From an uncultured Prevotella sp. (GTDB taxonomy: Bacteria; Bacteroidota; Bacteroidia; Bacteroidales; Bacteroidaceae): a DNA stretch of 33,425 bases. Of this stretch, positions 8,401 through 16,307 are shown one piece after another. Both the position numbers and the translations under genes were made by a program. A model generated the notes under the pieces. That model had not been told where the DNA came from. It worked only from the letters and a program-made list of their open reading frames with translations, and did no database searches. The first letter of the stretch is position 1; every line of letters starts with the position of its first letter. The stretch lies in assembly GCA_900319715.1 (NCBI GenBank), contig ONPM01000049.1, positions 1 through 33,425 on the forward strand. The letters are read 5' to 3'.

Positions 8401-8929
8401 ACTTGTAACTCCTCATGGCGTAATCCAGATACTGTCTGTCGCCCGTGGTGGCATACATCTTGACGTAGACCGGCATCGCCATCTGGATGGCGTCGATCCA
8501 TGTCCAGTAGTCGGTACGGCCTGAAGCCATCTGGAGCGTCAGATTCTTCTGGATGGAGTCGAGTGTCCCCCTGCCGGTCAGCAGGTTCAGTTCGATGTAG
8601 GTCTGAGCGCAGCACTGGTCGTCGGCATTGGTGGTCGTCACCCCGTAGCGTGGCGTCCAACAGTGGAAGTCGGCCCATCTCTCTGCGTAGTCCAGATAGC
8701 GCTGCTGGGGATTGATGGCATGCAGGGCCATGAGTCCCTCGTAGTACACGGCCCTCGTCCAGAGTGATGAAGGGCGGATACGATTGACGTTGGTGGGGAG
8801 AGTAGGGTCACTGTACTTCGCCATGAAGTAGTCGTTGGCTTTCTGTGCTGTTTTCAGGATGGCTGTCTGTGCAGCGGCCATGATGATGCTGTTGCATGCC
8901 AGGGCAAGAATCCAAAACCGTTTTATCAT
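5420..8929 (-). CDS. GH105-GH106 fusion: unsaturated galacturonyl hydrolase plus alpha-L-rhamnosidase
   Basis: An 1169-residue secreted enzyme with a signal peptide (about 1-20, ending MAAA-QT). Residues about 22-365 are a GH105 (alpha/alpha)6 barrel, with D146 in YWTWIDAIQMA at the place of the YteR catalytic Asp, and the RGNGW motif at 216-220. From about 384 the sequence switches to GH106 (start TRWWWLGSAVD, then EITPLYGVRG and DMNCGTGWPFGGP). A Pro/Thr-rich linker (SSRPTAPATTPSQPAEP) leads to a C-terminal galactose-binding-like beta domain (ARVWLNGQFLGCAW). On rhamnogalacturonan oligosaccharides left by a lyase, GH105 removes the terminal unsaturated galacturonate and exposes rhamnose, which GH106 can then cut. 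The two steps are thus consecutive. Both domains appear full length; activity on RG-I versus RG-II is not decidable here. Confidence 0.9.
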   Translation of the reverse strand: MIKRFWILALACNSIIMAAAQTAILKTAQKANDYFMAKYSDPTLPTNVNRIRPSSLWTRAVYYEGLMALHAINPQQRYLDYAERWADFHCWTPRYGVTTTNADDQCCAQTYIELNLLTGRGTLDSIQKNLTLQMASGRTDYWTWIDAIQMAMPVYVKMYATTGDRQYLDYAMRSYKWTRNTCGGGLFNQKEGLWWRDRDYVPPYKEKDGQNCYWSRGNGWVYAALVRCMEVLSPKDKAYRQLKKDFLLMSAALLKCQHEDGFWHASLVSDADYPGPEMTGTALFLYGMAWGIRKGMLRDSAYLSACDLAFKALESCLHKDGFLGWCQGTGKEPASGQPVTFTKVPDFEDYGTGCYLLGLSEYYKLKIQEPNAQTWPQPRPEAKPGTRWWWLGSAVDKENLQWNLSEYARVGIGAVEITPLYGVRGNEQHDIPFLSPEWMQALKTVEDIARPLGIEVDMNCGTGWPFGGPHISLDQAACKAIFKDTMVNGTQTYDVEIGRTGQKVKRAAPGGEGWVVDHFDREAVRHYLDRFEQAFATSGVPYPHTFFNDSYEVYKANWTPSLFDEFQRRRGYDLRTRLPELLGVVDDGNQVLCDYRETLSDLLLENFTRQWVSWAHRHGVRVRNQAHGSPANLLDLYAAVDIPEIEGFGLSEFGIKGLRTDPGMTRKNFSDVSMLKYASSAAHVTGKPLTSSETFTWLTEHFRTSLSQMKPDLDLMFTCGVNHVYFHGSCYTPKDEPWPGWKFYASIDMSPTNTIWRDAPYLMKYIERCQSFLQSGEPDNDFLVYLPVRDMWRQRGPRNDDAKWESKDRRGGEDLLMQFDIHTMDEKAPRFIRSILTIDSLGYDCDYISDRQLAKVRIADGRLVTEGGARYRALIIPANTTIDSRLQQLLSPISDYVIRGESPAEMARFAKAEPMKTALGLRAIRRKTADGWHYFIVNLTPDDTDGDVALAADFKGATWFNPMNGDVMPAEVHDGQVHIALKSGESRILQTSSRPTAPATTPSQPAEPVEITGPWTLTFIEESPRVEGTFRLDSLQTWTVLNDSAAVTMGTGVYTTTFRLTGRQARQHNTINLGDVRESARVWLNGQFLGCAWAVPYILDCRKALRKGNNELRIEVTNLPANRIADLDRRGVEWRKFKDINVVDINYRQTTYGHWPPVPSGLNSKVMLE

Positions 8930-8973
8930 ATCGTTCGTTATTGATGAGGTCGTTTGTCCTCTGATTGTTGGTG

Positions 8974-8981
8974 CAAATATA
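8974..8981 (-). promoter_or_regulatory. -7 box for the GH105-GH106 gene
   Basis: On the minus strand this reads TATATTTG, a TAnnTTTG match 44 nt before the start codon. No clear -33 TTTG is seen. It forms a divergent pair with the box at 9079-9086. Confidence 0.55.
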
Positions 8982-9078
8982 AGGATAATCCGTGTAATTC
9001 CAGCATAGCATCATATGTAAAAATACTTAATTTTCATGATTGGCCCGAATTTATGAGCGTATTTCGCAGAAAAAACAC

Positions 9079-9086
9079 TATCTTTG
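9079..9086 (+). promoter_or_regulatory. -7 box for the aldo-keto reductase / GH28 pair
   Basis: TATCTTTG matches TAnnTTTG and ends 27 nt before ATG 9114. The longer frame starting at 9084 would begin inside the box, so 9114 is chosen as the start. Confidence 0.65.
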
Positions 9087-9113
9087 CCACCAGAATACAT
9101 AAAACTAACAGCG

Positions 9114-10067
9114 ATGAAAGAACAATACTTTGCGGACAAGAGCCGCTACGACAATGGGATGAAATATGAACGTTGCGGACGTTCGGGTGTGATGCTGCCA
9201 CAGGTGAGCCTCGGCTTCTGGCATAACTTCGGGAGCGTGGACCCCTACGAGCGCAGCCGTGAGATCACCCACTACGCCTTTGACCACGGCATCACCCATT
9301 TCGACCTGGCCAACAACTACGGTCCCGTGTACGGATCGGCCGAGGAGACCATGGGCCGGCTGATGGACGAGGACTTCCGCCCTTACCGCGACGAACTCTT
9401 TATCTCGTCGAAGGCAGGCTATGACATGTGGCCCGGGCCTTACGGCGACTGGGGCAGCAGGAAGTATCTGATGGCCAGTCTGGACCAGAGCCTGAAGCGC
9501 ATGAAGATCGACTACGTGGACCTGTTCTACAGCCACCGCTACGACCCCGAGACGCCGCTCGACGAGACGCTGCAGGCCCTGGTGGATATCGTGCGTCAGG
9601 GCAAGGCCCTCTACGTGGGCATCTCGAACTGGCCGTTGGAGCCGCTGAAGTATGGCTACGACTATCTGAAGGCCCACGACGTGCCGCTGCTGATCTATCA
9701 GGGACGTCTGAACATGCTCGACCGTCAGCCGCAGGAAAGCGGCATCCTCGACTTCTGTGCCGACAACGGTGTCGGCTTCATCGCCTTCTCCCCGTTGGCG
9801 CAGGGCTTGCTGACAGACCGTTACCTGAACGGTGTGCCGGAGGACTCTCGGATGTCGAAAGGGAAGTTCCTGAAGGAGTCGATGCTGACACCGGAGTTGC
9901 TCCAGACGCTCCGCGGCTATCGCGAGACCGCAGAAAGCCGTGGCGAGACCATCGCAGAGATGGCGCTCAGGTGGATACTCGAGCAAAGAGGCGTCACCTC
10001 GGTGCTCGTCGGAGCCAGTTCGACGGCGCAGTTGGAAACCAACCTCCGTTGTGTGACTGCCAGATGA
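9114..10067 (+). CDS. YghZ-type aldo-keto reductase, C-terminally short
   Basis: A 317-residue NADPH-dependent aldo-keto reductase. It closely follows E. coli YghZ (L-glyceraldehyde-3-phosphate / small-aldehyde reductase): HFDLANNYGP, SKAGYDMWPGPYGDWGSRKY and SLDQSLKRM are shared. The catalytic tetrad is D64, Y69, K100 and H141. The C-terminus stops just after SVLVGASSTAQLETNLR, about 30 residues before the usual end of the family, so the last helix and the C-terminal tail that helps close the active site are missing. The TGA stop overlaps the GH28 start as ATGA. In a rhamnogalacturonan locus a natural substrate could be L-lactaldehyde from rhamnose breakdown, but this is inference. Confidence 0.85.
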   Translation: MKEQYFADKSRYDNGMKYERCGRSGVMLPQVSLGFWHNFGSVDPYERSREITHYAFDHGITHFDLANNYGPVYGSAEETMGRLMDEDFRPYRDELFISSKAGYDMWPGPYGDWGSRKYLMASLDQSLKRMKIDYVDLFYSHRYDPETPLDETLQALVDIVRQGKALYVGISNWPLEPLKYGYDYLKAHDVPLLIYQGRLNMLDRQPQESGILDFCADNGVGFIAFSPLAQGLLTDRYLNGVPEDSRMSKGKFLKESMLTPELLQTLRGYRETAESRGETIAEMALRWILEQRGVTSVLVGASSTAQLETNLRCVTAR

Positions 10068-11329
10068 GACTGATCCTCCTGCTGCTGTCGCTGACGGTGA
10101 TGAGTGCTGCCGCCCAGACAGGGAAGGCCCCCGCGGGCGAGACCTGGCCTGACAACAGCGTCATGGATGCCTGGTTCCAGGACACGACGAAGGTGGACGT
10201 GACGACGCTGGGGCGCCAGTATGTCATTACCGACTATGGAGTGGTATGCGACTCCACGGTGGTGCAGACGGCGGCCATCCAGCAGGTGATAGACCGCGCT
10301 GCCAGCGAGGGTGGGGGCGTGATCGTGATTCCCGAAGGTACTTATCTCACCGGTGCCCTCTTCTTTAAACAAGGTACGCATCTGCACGTGAGGGGACGCC
10401 TGAAAGGTTCCGACCGCATTATCGACTTCCCTTATATGACCACCCGTATCGAAGGCGAGACCTGCACCTATTTCTGTGCGCTGGTGAATGCCGACGGCCT
10501 CGACGGCTTCACCATCAGCGGCACCGGCACCATCGACGGCAACGGCCTCAGTTACTGGCAGGAGTTCTGGATCCGTCGCAAATGGAATCCGCAATGCACC
10601 AACAAGGACGCCCAGCGCCCCCGGCTCACCTATATCTCAAACTCCAGGAACGTGACCGTGCAGGATGTGCATCTCGTCAACTCGCCCTTCTGGACCAACC
10701 ACATCTACAAGTGCGACCATGTGCGCTATCTGGACTGCTATATCTTCGCGCCTACCGAGCAAGTCTGGGCACCCGATCCCACCCGTGGCGCTCCCTCGTC
10801 GGATGCCATCGACATCGACGCCTGTACCGATGTGCTCATCGACGGGTGCTTTATGCATGTCAACGACGATGCCGTCGTGCTGAAAGGTGGCAAGGGTACG
10901 TGGGCAGACCAGGACGATACCAATGGCGATTGCGAGCGGATACTGATTCAGAACTGTCGCTACGGCCGTGTGCACGGCTGCCTGACACTGGGCTCGGAAT
11001 CGCTCCACGACCGCAATGTCATCCTGCGCAACTGCCATACCGAGCGGGCAGACCGCGTGCTGTGGCTGAAGATGCGCCCTGATACCCCGCAGCACTACGA
11101 GTATGTCTTGGTCGAGCATATCACGGGCCGTTGCAAGCGCATCCTCTTCATCCATCCCTGGACACAGTTCTTCAAGCCCGGAGAGCGTGAAGACATGCCC
11201 CTTTCGCGTTGCAACAACATCATGCTGCGCGACATCCTGGTAGATGCCGAGACACCCATCGATGTGAAGCCCTCCGACAAATACGAATTAAGAGATATCA
11301 CTATCGACGGAGAGCCGTTGACGTTATAA
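10064..11329 (+). CDS. GH28 polygalacturonase-family enzyme
   Basis: A 421-residue secreted right-handed beta-helix glycosidase with a signal peptide (MRLILLLLSLTVMSAAAQ). The four GH28 landmarks are recognisable: D247 and D250 in SSDAIDID (place of NTDGID), D268-D269 in NDDAVVLK, H304 in VHGCLTLGSE (place of GHG), and R331 with K336 in DRVLWLK (place of RIK). GH28 enzymes cut alpha-1,4-linked galacturonate in homogalacturonan or rhamnogalacturonan by inversion. The missing strict GHG motif and the neighbours (GH105-GH106) favour an exo-acting rhamnogalacturonan galacturonohydrolase role, which is inference. Translation is probably coupled to the aldo-keto reductase through an ATGA overlap, and its stop overlaps the stop of the convergent SDR gene by 6 nt. 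Confidence 0.9.
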   Translation: MRLILLLLSLTVMSAAAQTGKAPAGETWPDNSVMDAWFQDTTKVDVTTLGRQYVITDYGVVCDSTVVQTAAIQQVIDRAASEGGGVIVIPEGTYLTGALFFKQGTHLHVRGRLKGSDRIIDFPYMTTRIEGETCTYFCALVNADGLDGFTISGTGTIDGNGLSYWQEFWIRRKWNPQCTNKDAQRPRLTYISNSRNVTVQDVHLVNSPFWTNHIYKCDHVRYLDCYIFAPTEQVWAPDPTRGAPSSDAIDIDACTDVLIDGCFMHVNDDAVVLKGGKGTWADQDDTNGDCERILIQNCRYGRVHGCLTLGSESLHDRNVILRNCHTERADRVLWLKMRPDTPQHYEYVLVEHITGRCKRILFIHPWTQFFKPGEREDMPLSRCNNIMLRDILVDAETPIDVKPSDKYELRDITIDGEPLTL

Positions 11330-12343
11330 TCCGATCTTGGCTTTCTCCTGAGCGGCAATCACCCGGTCGCACCAGCGGTCGAAGTCGGGATCTTCCTCCT
11401 GCAGTTCGGGGTGCTTCAGGATATAGTCGATGGTGCGGCGCACACCCTCTTCGAAGCGTACCCGAGCCTGGAATCCGGGTACGGCCCGTTTCAGTTTCGA
11501 ACAGTCGAAGACCACGCTCACCGCCTTGTCGCCGAGGAGTCCGCCTTCGAGGTCGTAGGCCTTGGGGCAGACATCAGCCAGGAACGACGAAGCGACATAA
11601 TACGGTTTCAACTCTACGTGCAGCACGTCGGCAATCGTCTGGTAGATCTGTGTCCAGGTGAGGGTCTCGTCGTTCATGATCTGGAACGCCTCGCCTATGG
11701 CGTGCGGATTGCCCAGCAGACCGATGAAGCCGCGGGCGAAGTCCTCGTTCCACGTCATCGTCCACAACGAACTGCCGTCGCCCTGTATCAGCACCTGCTT
11801 GCCCTCCATCATACGCTTCACCACCTGCCAACTGCCTTTCAGGCCGTGTACGCCGAGGGGCACGGCGCGCTCGCAGTAGGTATGGCTCGGACGGACGATG
11901 GTCACGGGGAAGCCCTCCTCGCGGTAATGCTTCATCAACAGTTCCTCGCAGGCAATCTTGTTGCGGGAGTATTCCCAGTGGGGATTGGCCAGGGTGGTTC
12001 CCTCGTTGACGATATAGCCCCGTGCCGGCTTGTTGTAGGCCGAGGCGGAACTGATATAGACATACTGGCGCGTGCGCCCCTTGAAGAGCCGGATGTCGCG
12101 GGCCACCTGCTCCGGCACGAAGCCGATGAACTCGCAGACGACATCAAACGTCATGTCGCCCAGTTTCTCTGCTACCAACTGCTCGTCCTCGACGTCAGCC
12201 ACAATCTGTCTGACACCTGCAGGTAGTTCTGCCTGACGGTTACCACGGTTCAACAACCACAGTTCGTGCTCGCTCTCAGCCAGCAGTCGGGTAATGGCAC
12301 TGCTGATCGTGCCTGTACCGCCAATCATCAAAATCTTCATCAT
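11324..12343 (-). CDS. NAD-dependent epimerase/dehydratase-like SDR
   Basis: A 339-residue extended short-chain dehydrogenase/reductase. The N-terminal dinucleotide motif is MIGGTGTISSAI. An SSASAY motif and a Y-x3-K active-site pair in EYSRNKIACEE follow, with a substrate-binding half resembling NDP-sugar or isoflavone-reductase-like members (IVRPSHTYCERAVP). It is cytoplasmic and has no signal peptide. Two Met codons start the protein; either could be used. It has its own minus-strand promoter box at 12375-12382 and overlaps the GH28 stop by 6 nt. The role is probably a sugar-nucleotide or sugar oxidoreduction step; the substrate cannot be read from the sequence. Confidence 0.8.
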   Translation of the reverse strand: MMKILMIGGTGTISSAITRLLAESEHELWLLNRGNRQAELPAGVRQIVADVEDEQLVAEKLGDMTFDVVCEFIGFVPEQVARDIRLFKGRTRQYVYISSASAYNKPARGYIVNEGTTLANPHWEYSRNKIACEELLMKHYREEGFPVTIVRPSHTYCERAVPLGVHGLKGSWQVVKRMMEGKQVLIQGDGSSLWTMTWNEDFARGFIGLLGNPHAIGEAFQIMNDETLTWTQIYQTIADVLHVELKPYYVASSFLADVCPKAYDLEGGLLGDKAVSVVFDCSKLKRAVPGFQARVRFEEGVRRTIDYILKHPELQEEDPDFDRWCDRVIAAQEKAKIGL

Positions 12344-12374
12344 TGTCTTATTAGTTTAATATGTCTACGTGCGA

Positions 12375-12382
12375 CAAAGATA
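12375..12382 (-). promoter_or_regulatory. -7 box for the SDR gene
   Basis: On the minus strand this reads TATCTTTG, 31 nt before the start codon. A short inverted repeat (ACGCA, three bases, TGCGT) lies just upstream at about 12396-12408 and might bind a regulator; that part is speculative. Confidence 0.6.
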
Positions 12383-12494
12383 GTCATTTTTTTCTACGCA
12401 CCGTGCGTCTGGTGCCGTTTTTTTTGATTATTTAGGAATCGATCCTTATTACGCAACAAAATTGGTATTTGTTTCTTTTTATTTTATCAAATTA

Positions 12495-12526
12495 TTTGCT
12501 ATATCCGATATTTTTCATTATCTTTG
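12495..12526 (+). promoter_or_regulatory. Complete Bacteroidota promoter for the Gfo/Idh-GH9-MFS operon
   Basis: TTTG at 12495-12498 is followed after 20 nt by TATCTTTG at 12519-12526, an almost ideal -33/-7 pair. The leader to the start codon at 12605 is about 70 nt. It contains a purine-rich GGAGG (12578-12582) and a 10-codon reading frame (12576-12608, MEVIYKMARG) whose TGA overlaps the ATG of the first gene. Confidence 0.8.
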
Positions 12527-12604
12527 CACCCAAGAGTAGGATGAGTTTATTGACACATGAACTAAGATAAAGGATATGGAGGTTATCTATAAAATGGCAC
12601 GGGG

Positions 12605-13588
12605 ATGACACAGACGGATATACTGCGTGTCGGTATCATCGGCACGGGATGGATAGCCGAGAAGGCAGCCATCACCCTCAACGGACTGAAGGAGTGTGAG
12701 GCCTATTCCGTGGGGTCGCGGACCCTTGAGAAGGCAGAGGCCTTTGCCCGGCAGTGGAAGATCGCGAAGGCATACGGCAGTTATGCAGAACTGATCGCCG
12801 ACCCCGACATCGACCTGGTGTATATCGGCACCCCGCATTCACACCACTACGATGTGACGAAGGAGGCGTTGCTGGCGGGCAAGCCCTGTCTGGTGGAGAA
12901 AGCCTTCATGGCCAATGCGCGGCAGGCAAAGGAGATCATCGACCTGGCCCACGAGCGGAAAGTCTTCCTGGCTGAGGCCATCTGGACACGTTATCAGCCG
13001 GTTGTCAAGATGATGCGCGAACTGATAGCCACTCGTATCGGCGAACCGCGGATGCTGACGGCCACCCTCGGCTACTCGATGGGTGACAAGCCCCGTATCA
13101 TGCGCCCAGACCTCTGTGGCGGTGCGCTGCTCGACCTCGGTGTCTATGCCCTGAACTTCGTCAGGATGTTCTTCCCGGCCGATATCGTCAGCATCGAGAG
13201 CCAGTGCGTGAAGTCGAAGACGGGCATGGACCTGACGAACGCCATCAGTCTGGTATTGGCCGACGGGATGCTCTGCAATCTCCAGTCGAGTGCCCAGTGT
13301 GTGGGCGACAATATCGGTGTTGTTGCGGGAACAGAAGGAAATCTGATCATCGACAACATCAACAATCCGCAACAGATTACCGTCAACGGTCCCGACCGTA
13401 CTTACATCGAAACCATTCATGTGCCGCAGCAGATTACAGGCTACGAATACCAGTTCCAGGCCTGTCGTCAGGCCTTGGCAGACGGTCTGTTGGAACCGCG
13501 GGAGATGCCCCACCGGGAGACCCTCTACATCATGGAACTCATGGATGCCCTTCGTGCCAAGTGGGACGTGCGTTATCCGATGGACTGA
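12605..13588 (+). CDS. Gfo/Idh/MocA-family oxidoreductase
   Basis: A 327-residue NAD(P)-dependent dehydrogenase. Its Rossmann motif is GIIGTGWIAEK near residue 10. The family's EKP motif appears as VEKAF, a variant also seen in dihydrodiol-dehydrogenase-like members, and the substrate half carries GGALLDLGVYALNF. No signal peptide is present, so it is cytoplasmic. The family oxidises or isomerises pyranosides, inositols and related sugars. The start at 12605 gives a clean N-terminus and overlaps the stop of a 10-codon upstream frame. It is the first gene of a likely operon with the GH9 enzyme (40-nt gap) and the MFS transporter, so it may process the sugar released by GH9; the substrate is unknown. 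Confidence 0.85.
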   Translation: MTQTDILRVGIIGTGWIAEKAAITLNGLKECEAYSVGSRTLEKAEAFARQWKIAKAYGSYAELIADPDIDLVYIGTPHSHHYDVTKEALLAGKPCLVEKAFMANARQAKEIIDLAHERKVFLAEAIWTRYQPVVKMMRELIATRIGEPRMLTATLGYSMGDKPRIMRPDLCGGALLDLGVYALNFVRMFFPADIVSIESQCVKSKTGMDLTNAISLVLADGMLCNLQSSAQCVGDNIGVVAGTEGNLIIDNINNPQQITVNGPDRTYIETIHVPQQITGYEYQFQACRQALADGLLEPREMPHRETLYIMELMDALRAKWDVRYPMD

Positions 13589-13628
13589 CAAAAGAGAAGA
13601 TAAAAATAACATAACCAACTTACAAAAG

Positions 13629-16262
13629 ATGAGACAACTATTCGTAATGATGACATTGGCTGTTGCCACAGTCTGTCAGGCGCAGGATCTGACACTGAAC
13701 GACCGTGAGTATTTCGAGCGGCAGGGAGTGAACGTGCTGGTGTTCAGCAACAGTTTTAACGGAGGCTTCAACGACGAGAAGAACTCCGGTATCGAGATTA
13801 TTCACCATGGTGTGCGTACCGTCCAGGGCGGTGCCGTGCGTCTGAACAACACGCCCGAGCAGTGGGACCTGGTGCCGAAGATGACCGACCGAAAGGTAGA
13901 CCGCGGGAATGGATCCATAGAGGTGACCATGCGTTACGACGACTACGACTTCGACAGTCGGGTGGTGGTGACGGCCAAGGGCAAGGCGGTGGAGATAGCC
14001 GTATGGCTCGACAAGCCCGTACCCGATAAACTGGCCGGCGAGGCAGGATTCAACATCGAGTTCCTGCCATCGCAATACTGGCTGAAGACCTTCACGATGG
14101 ACGGCCGTCTGGGTCGTCTGCCACGCTATGCCACCAGCCAGACCATCACCCGTCCGAACAGTGAGAAGCCCCGTCAGTTCAAGGGCTTCAAGACCTACGA
14201 CGACCGGGGCACAGGGCGATTCATCGACCCACTGCCCATTGAGACTGGTCATCGTCTGACGATGGCCACCGACGATCCCGGACGTATGGTTAAGATCAGC
14301 AGCGACGATGCCGAGTTGAAACTCTTCGACGGCCGTATGCTGGCGCAGAACGGTTGGTTCGTTGTCCGCAGCGTGCTGCCTGCCGGCAAGACGGGTAAGG
14401 TCATCACCTGGACCGTTGAGCCGAATGCCATCCCCGGATGGATCCGTGAACCGAACATTGGCTTCTCTCAGATTGGCTATACCCCCGAACAGCCGAAGGT
14501 GGCGGTCATCGAACTTGACAAGAATGACACACCACAGACCTCTGCCTCGCTGATGCGCATCAAGGCCGACGGCACGACAGAGAAGGCCTTTGAGGGCGCC
14601 ATCCAGTCATGGGGACCTTATTTCAAATATAATTATGTGAAATTCGATTTCTCGGCAGTCAAGGAGCCGGGCGTCTATTATATCCAGTACGGAAACACCA
14701 AAACAAATGACTTTCTCATCGACGCCCATGTCTACGACAAGATCACCGATGCCACCACTGACGTCTGGGTACCTATCCACATGAATCACATGTATGTGAA
14801 CGAGGGCTATCGCACCTGGCACGGTGAGCCGTTCAAGGAGGGCTATCTGCAGGCCCCAGAGAGCGATCACTTCGACCTGCACCGTCAGGGGCCGACCACC
14901 GATACGAAATACAAGCCCCTGGAACTCATCCCCGGCCTGAACGTCGGCGGATTCTTCGATGCCGGTGACTTTGATATCGAGACAGGCTCGAACATCAATG
15001 TCGTACAGAACTTCATCCGCACCTGGGAACTCTTCCGTCCTCAGCGCGACGAGACCTTCGTCTCGCAGAAGCAACGCTATGTCGACCTGCACCGTCCCGA
15101 CGGTGTGCCCGACATCCTGCAGTTCATCGAGCACGGCACACTGAACCTCGTGGCACAGGCAGAGCAGATCGGCCACATGGCTTCGACGCTCTCCAACTCC
15201 ATCCTCGACAACTATCACCATCTGGGCGATGCTGCCTCGATCACCGACGGCCTGCATTATGATCCGTCGCTCAAGCCCTACGAAGTGAGTGCCGACGGCA
15301 AGCGCAGTGGTACGCCCGACGATATGTGGGCCTTCACTACCCGCAGTCCGCAACTGGACCTCCGTGCTGCCACGATGTTCGCTGCCGCCAGTCATGCCCT
15401 CAAGGGGTATAACGATGACCTGGCAGAGCGTGCCCTCACTCAGTCGAAGCGACTGATGAAGGAGGCAACGGAGATCATCGCCCAGCGCACTGCAGCCCGT
15501 CAGAATGATGATGAATATGCATGGCTTGAAGGTTCGGAACAGACCAGTATCGCCAACCCCAGGCAGCAGGGAGCCCAGCCTGACAAGAAACGCCAGAAAC
15601 TCTTGGAACGTAGTCGTAAGAACCGTGAACAACTCGGTGACATGGCCACGAACCTGATGCTTTTCAGTGCTACGCAGGAAAAGCAGTATCTGGATAACTT
15701 CGCCGCACAGATTTGGGATGCCCTCGAGTTGCGCCTGTCTGGTAACATGCAGACCGCTCTCGACGCCGTGCCCTATATGGATGAGGCTTACAAGCAGAAA
15801 CTCCGTCCTTATGTGGAGAAGTACGAACAATACATCAAGGGCTTCGATACGAACAATCCCTACGGTGTACCCATCGGCCTTGGCAACTGGGCTGGTGTGA
15901 ACATGGTGCTCAACTTCGGCATTACCGTCAACTACGCCCACATCTATTTCCCCGACATCGTCGGCAAGGATGAGGTCTACCGTGTCGCCAACTGGCTCTA
16001 CGGATGCCATCCCTACCATAACTATTCGTTTGTGGCCGTGGTGGGTGCCACCCGTCCGAAGCAGGTGTTCTACGGTAACAACCGCGCTGACTTCTCGTTC
16101 ATCCCCGGTAACGTGGCTCCTGGCCTGCTGTTCCGTAAGCCGGACCATTTCGAGAACTACGACGACTGGCCCTTCCTCTGGGGACAGAACGAGGGTACTA
16201 TCGCCGGTAATACGCAGTACATCATCTTCGGCTCGTCGCTTAAGAATATCGTCAGCGAATGA
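13629..16262 (+). CDS. GH9 glycoside hydrolase with N-terminal Ig-like domain
   Basis: An 877-residue secreted enzyme with a signal peptide (MRQLFVMMTLAVATVCQA). Residues about 20-270 form a beta-rich N-terminal region. An Ig-like CelD_N domain (about 275-380, IGFSQIGYTPEQPKVAVI) follows, then the GH9 (alpha/alpha)6 barrel. The nucleophile-water Asp motif is DAGD (D444, D447) and the general acid is E855 in NEGTIAGN near the C-terminus, both as expected for GH9. An open frame extends upstream to 13419 but overlaps the previous gene; the chosen ATG is followed by a good signal peptide. GH9 members include endoglucanases, but single-Ig forms in Bacteroidota also act as exo-glycosidases on beta-glucans, so cellulose is only one candidate. 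The neighbouring transporter suggests that products are imported. Confidence 0.88.
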   Translation: MRQLFVMMTLAVATVCQAQDLTLNDREYFERQGVNVLVFSNSFNGGFNDEKNSGIEIIHHGVRTVQGGAVRLNNTPEQWDLVPKMTDRKVDRGNGSIEVTMRYDDYDFDSRVVVTAKGKAVEIAVWLDKPVPDKLAGEAGFNIEFLPSQYWLKTFTMDGRLGRLPRYATSQTITRPNSEKPRQFKGFKTYDDRGTGRFIDPLPIETGHRLTMATDDPGRMVKISSDDAELKLFDGRMLAQNGWFVVRSVLPAGKTGKVITWTVEPNAIPGWIREPNIGFSQIGYTPEQPKVAVIELDKNDTPQTSASLMRIKADGTTEKAFEGAIQSWGPYFKYNYVKFDFSAVKEPGVYYIQYGNTKTNDFLIDAHVYDKITDATTDVWVPIHMNHMYVNEGYRTWHGEPFKEGYLQAPESDHFDLHRQGPTTDTKYKPLELIPGLNVGGFFDAGDFDIETGSNINVVQNFIRTWELFRPQRDETFVSQKQRYVDLHRPDGVPDILQFIEHGTLNLVAQAEQIGHMASTLSNSILDNYHHLGDAASITDGLHYDPSLKPYEVSADGKRSGTPDDMWAFTTRSPQLDLRAATMFAAASHALKGYNDDLAERALTQSKRLMKEATEIIAQRTAARQNDDEYAWLEGSEQTSIANPRQQGAQPDKKRQKLLERSRKNREQLGDMATNLMLFSATQEKQYLDNFAAQIWDALELRLSGNMQTALDAVPYMDEAYKQKLRPYVEKYEQYIKGFDTNNPYGVPIGLGNWAGVNMVLNFGITVNYAHIYFPDIVGKDEVYRVANWLYGCHPYHNYSFVAVVGATRPKQVFYGNNRADFSFIPGNVAPGLLFRKPDHFENYDDWPFLWGQNEGTIAGNTQYIIFGSSLKNIVSE

Positions 16263-16307
16263 TGCATCGGAGTGGAACGGATAGATACGAATTGTCAAAA
16301 CAGAAAA

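Noticed and set aside
9428..10063. A 633-codon frame that would fuse new sequence to the N-terminus of GH28
   Set aside because: The first 212 codons overlap the reductase in another frame. The signal peptide beginning at 10064 marks the true start.
5420..11329. Complete polysaccharide utilisation locus
   Set aside because: No SusC/SusD pair, no hybrid two-component sensor and no pectate lyase is present, so only a set of pectin-related enzymes can be claimed.
13419..13628. N-terminal extension of the GH9 enzyme
   Set aside because: It overlaps the end of the Gfo/Idh gene and would bury the signal peptide.
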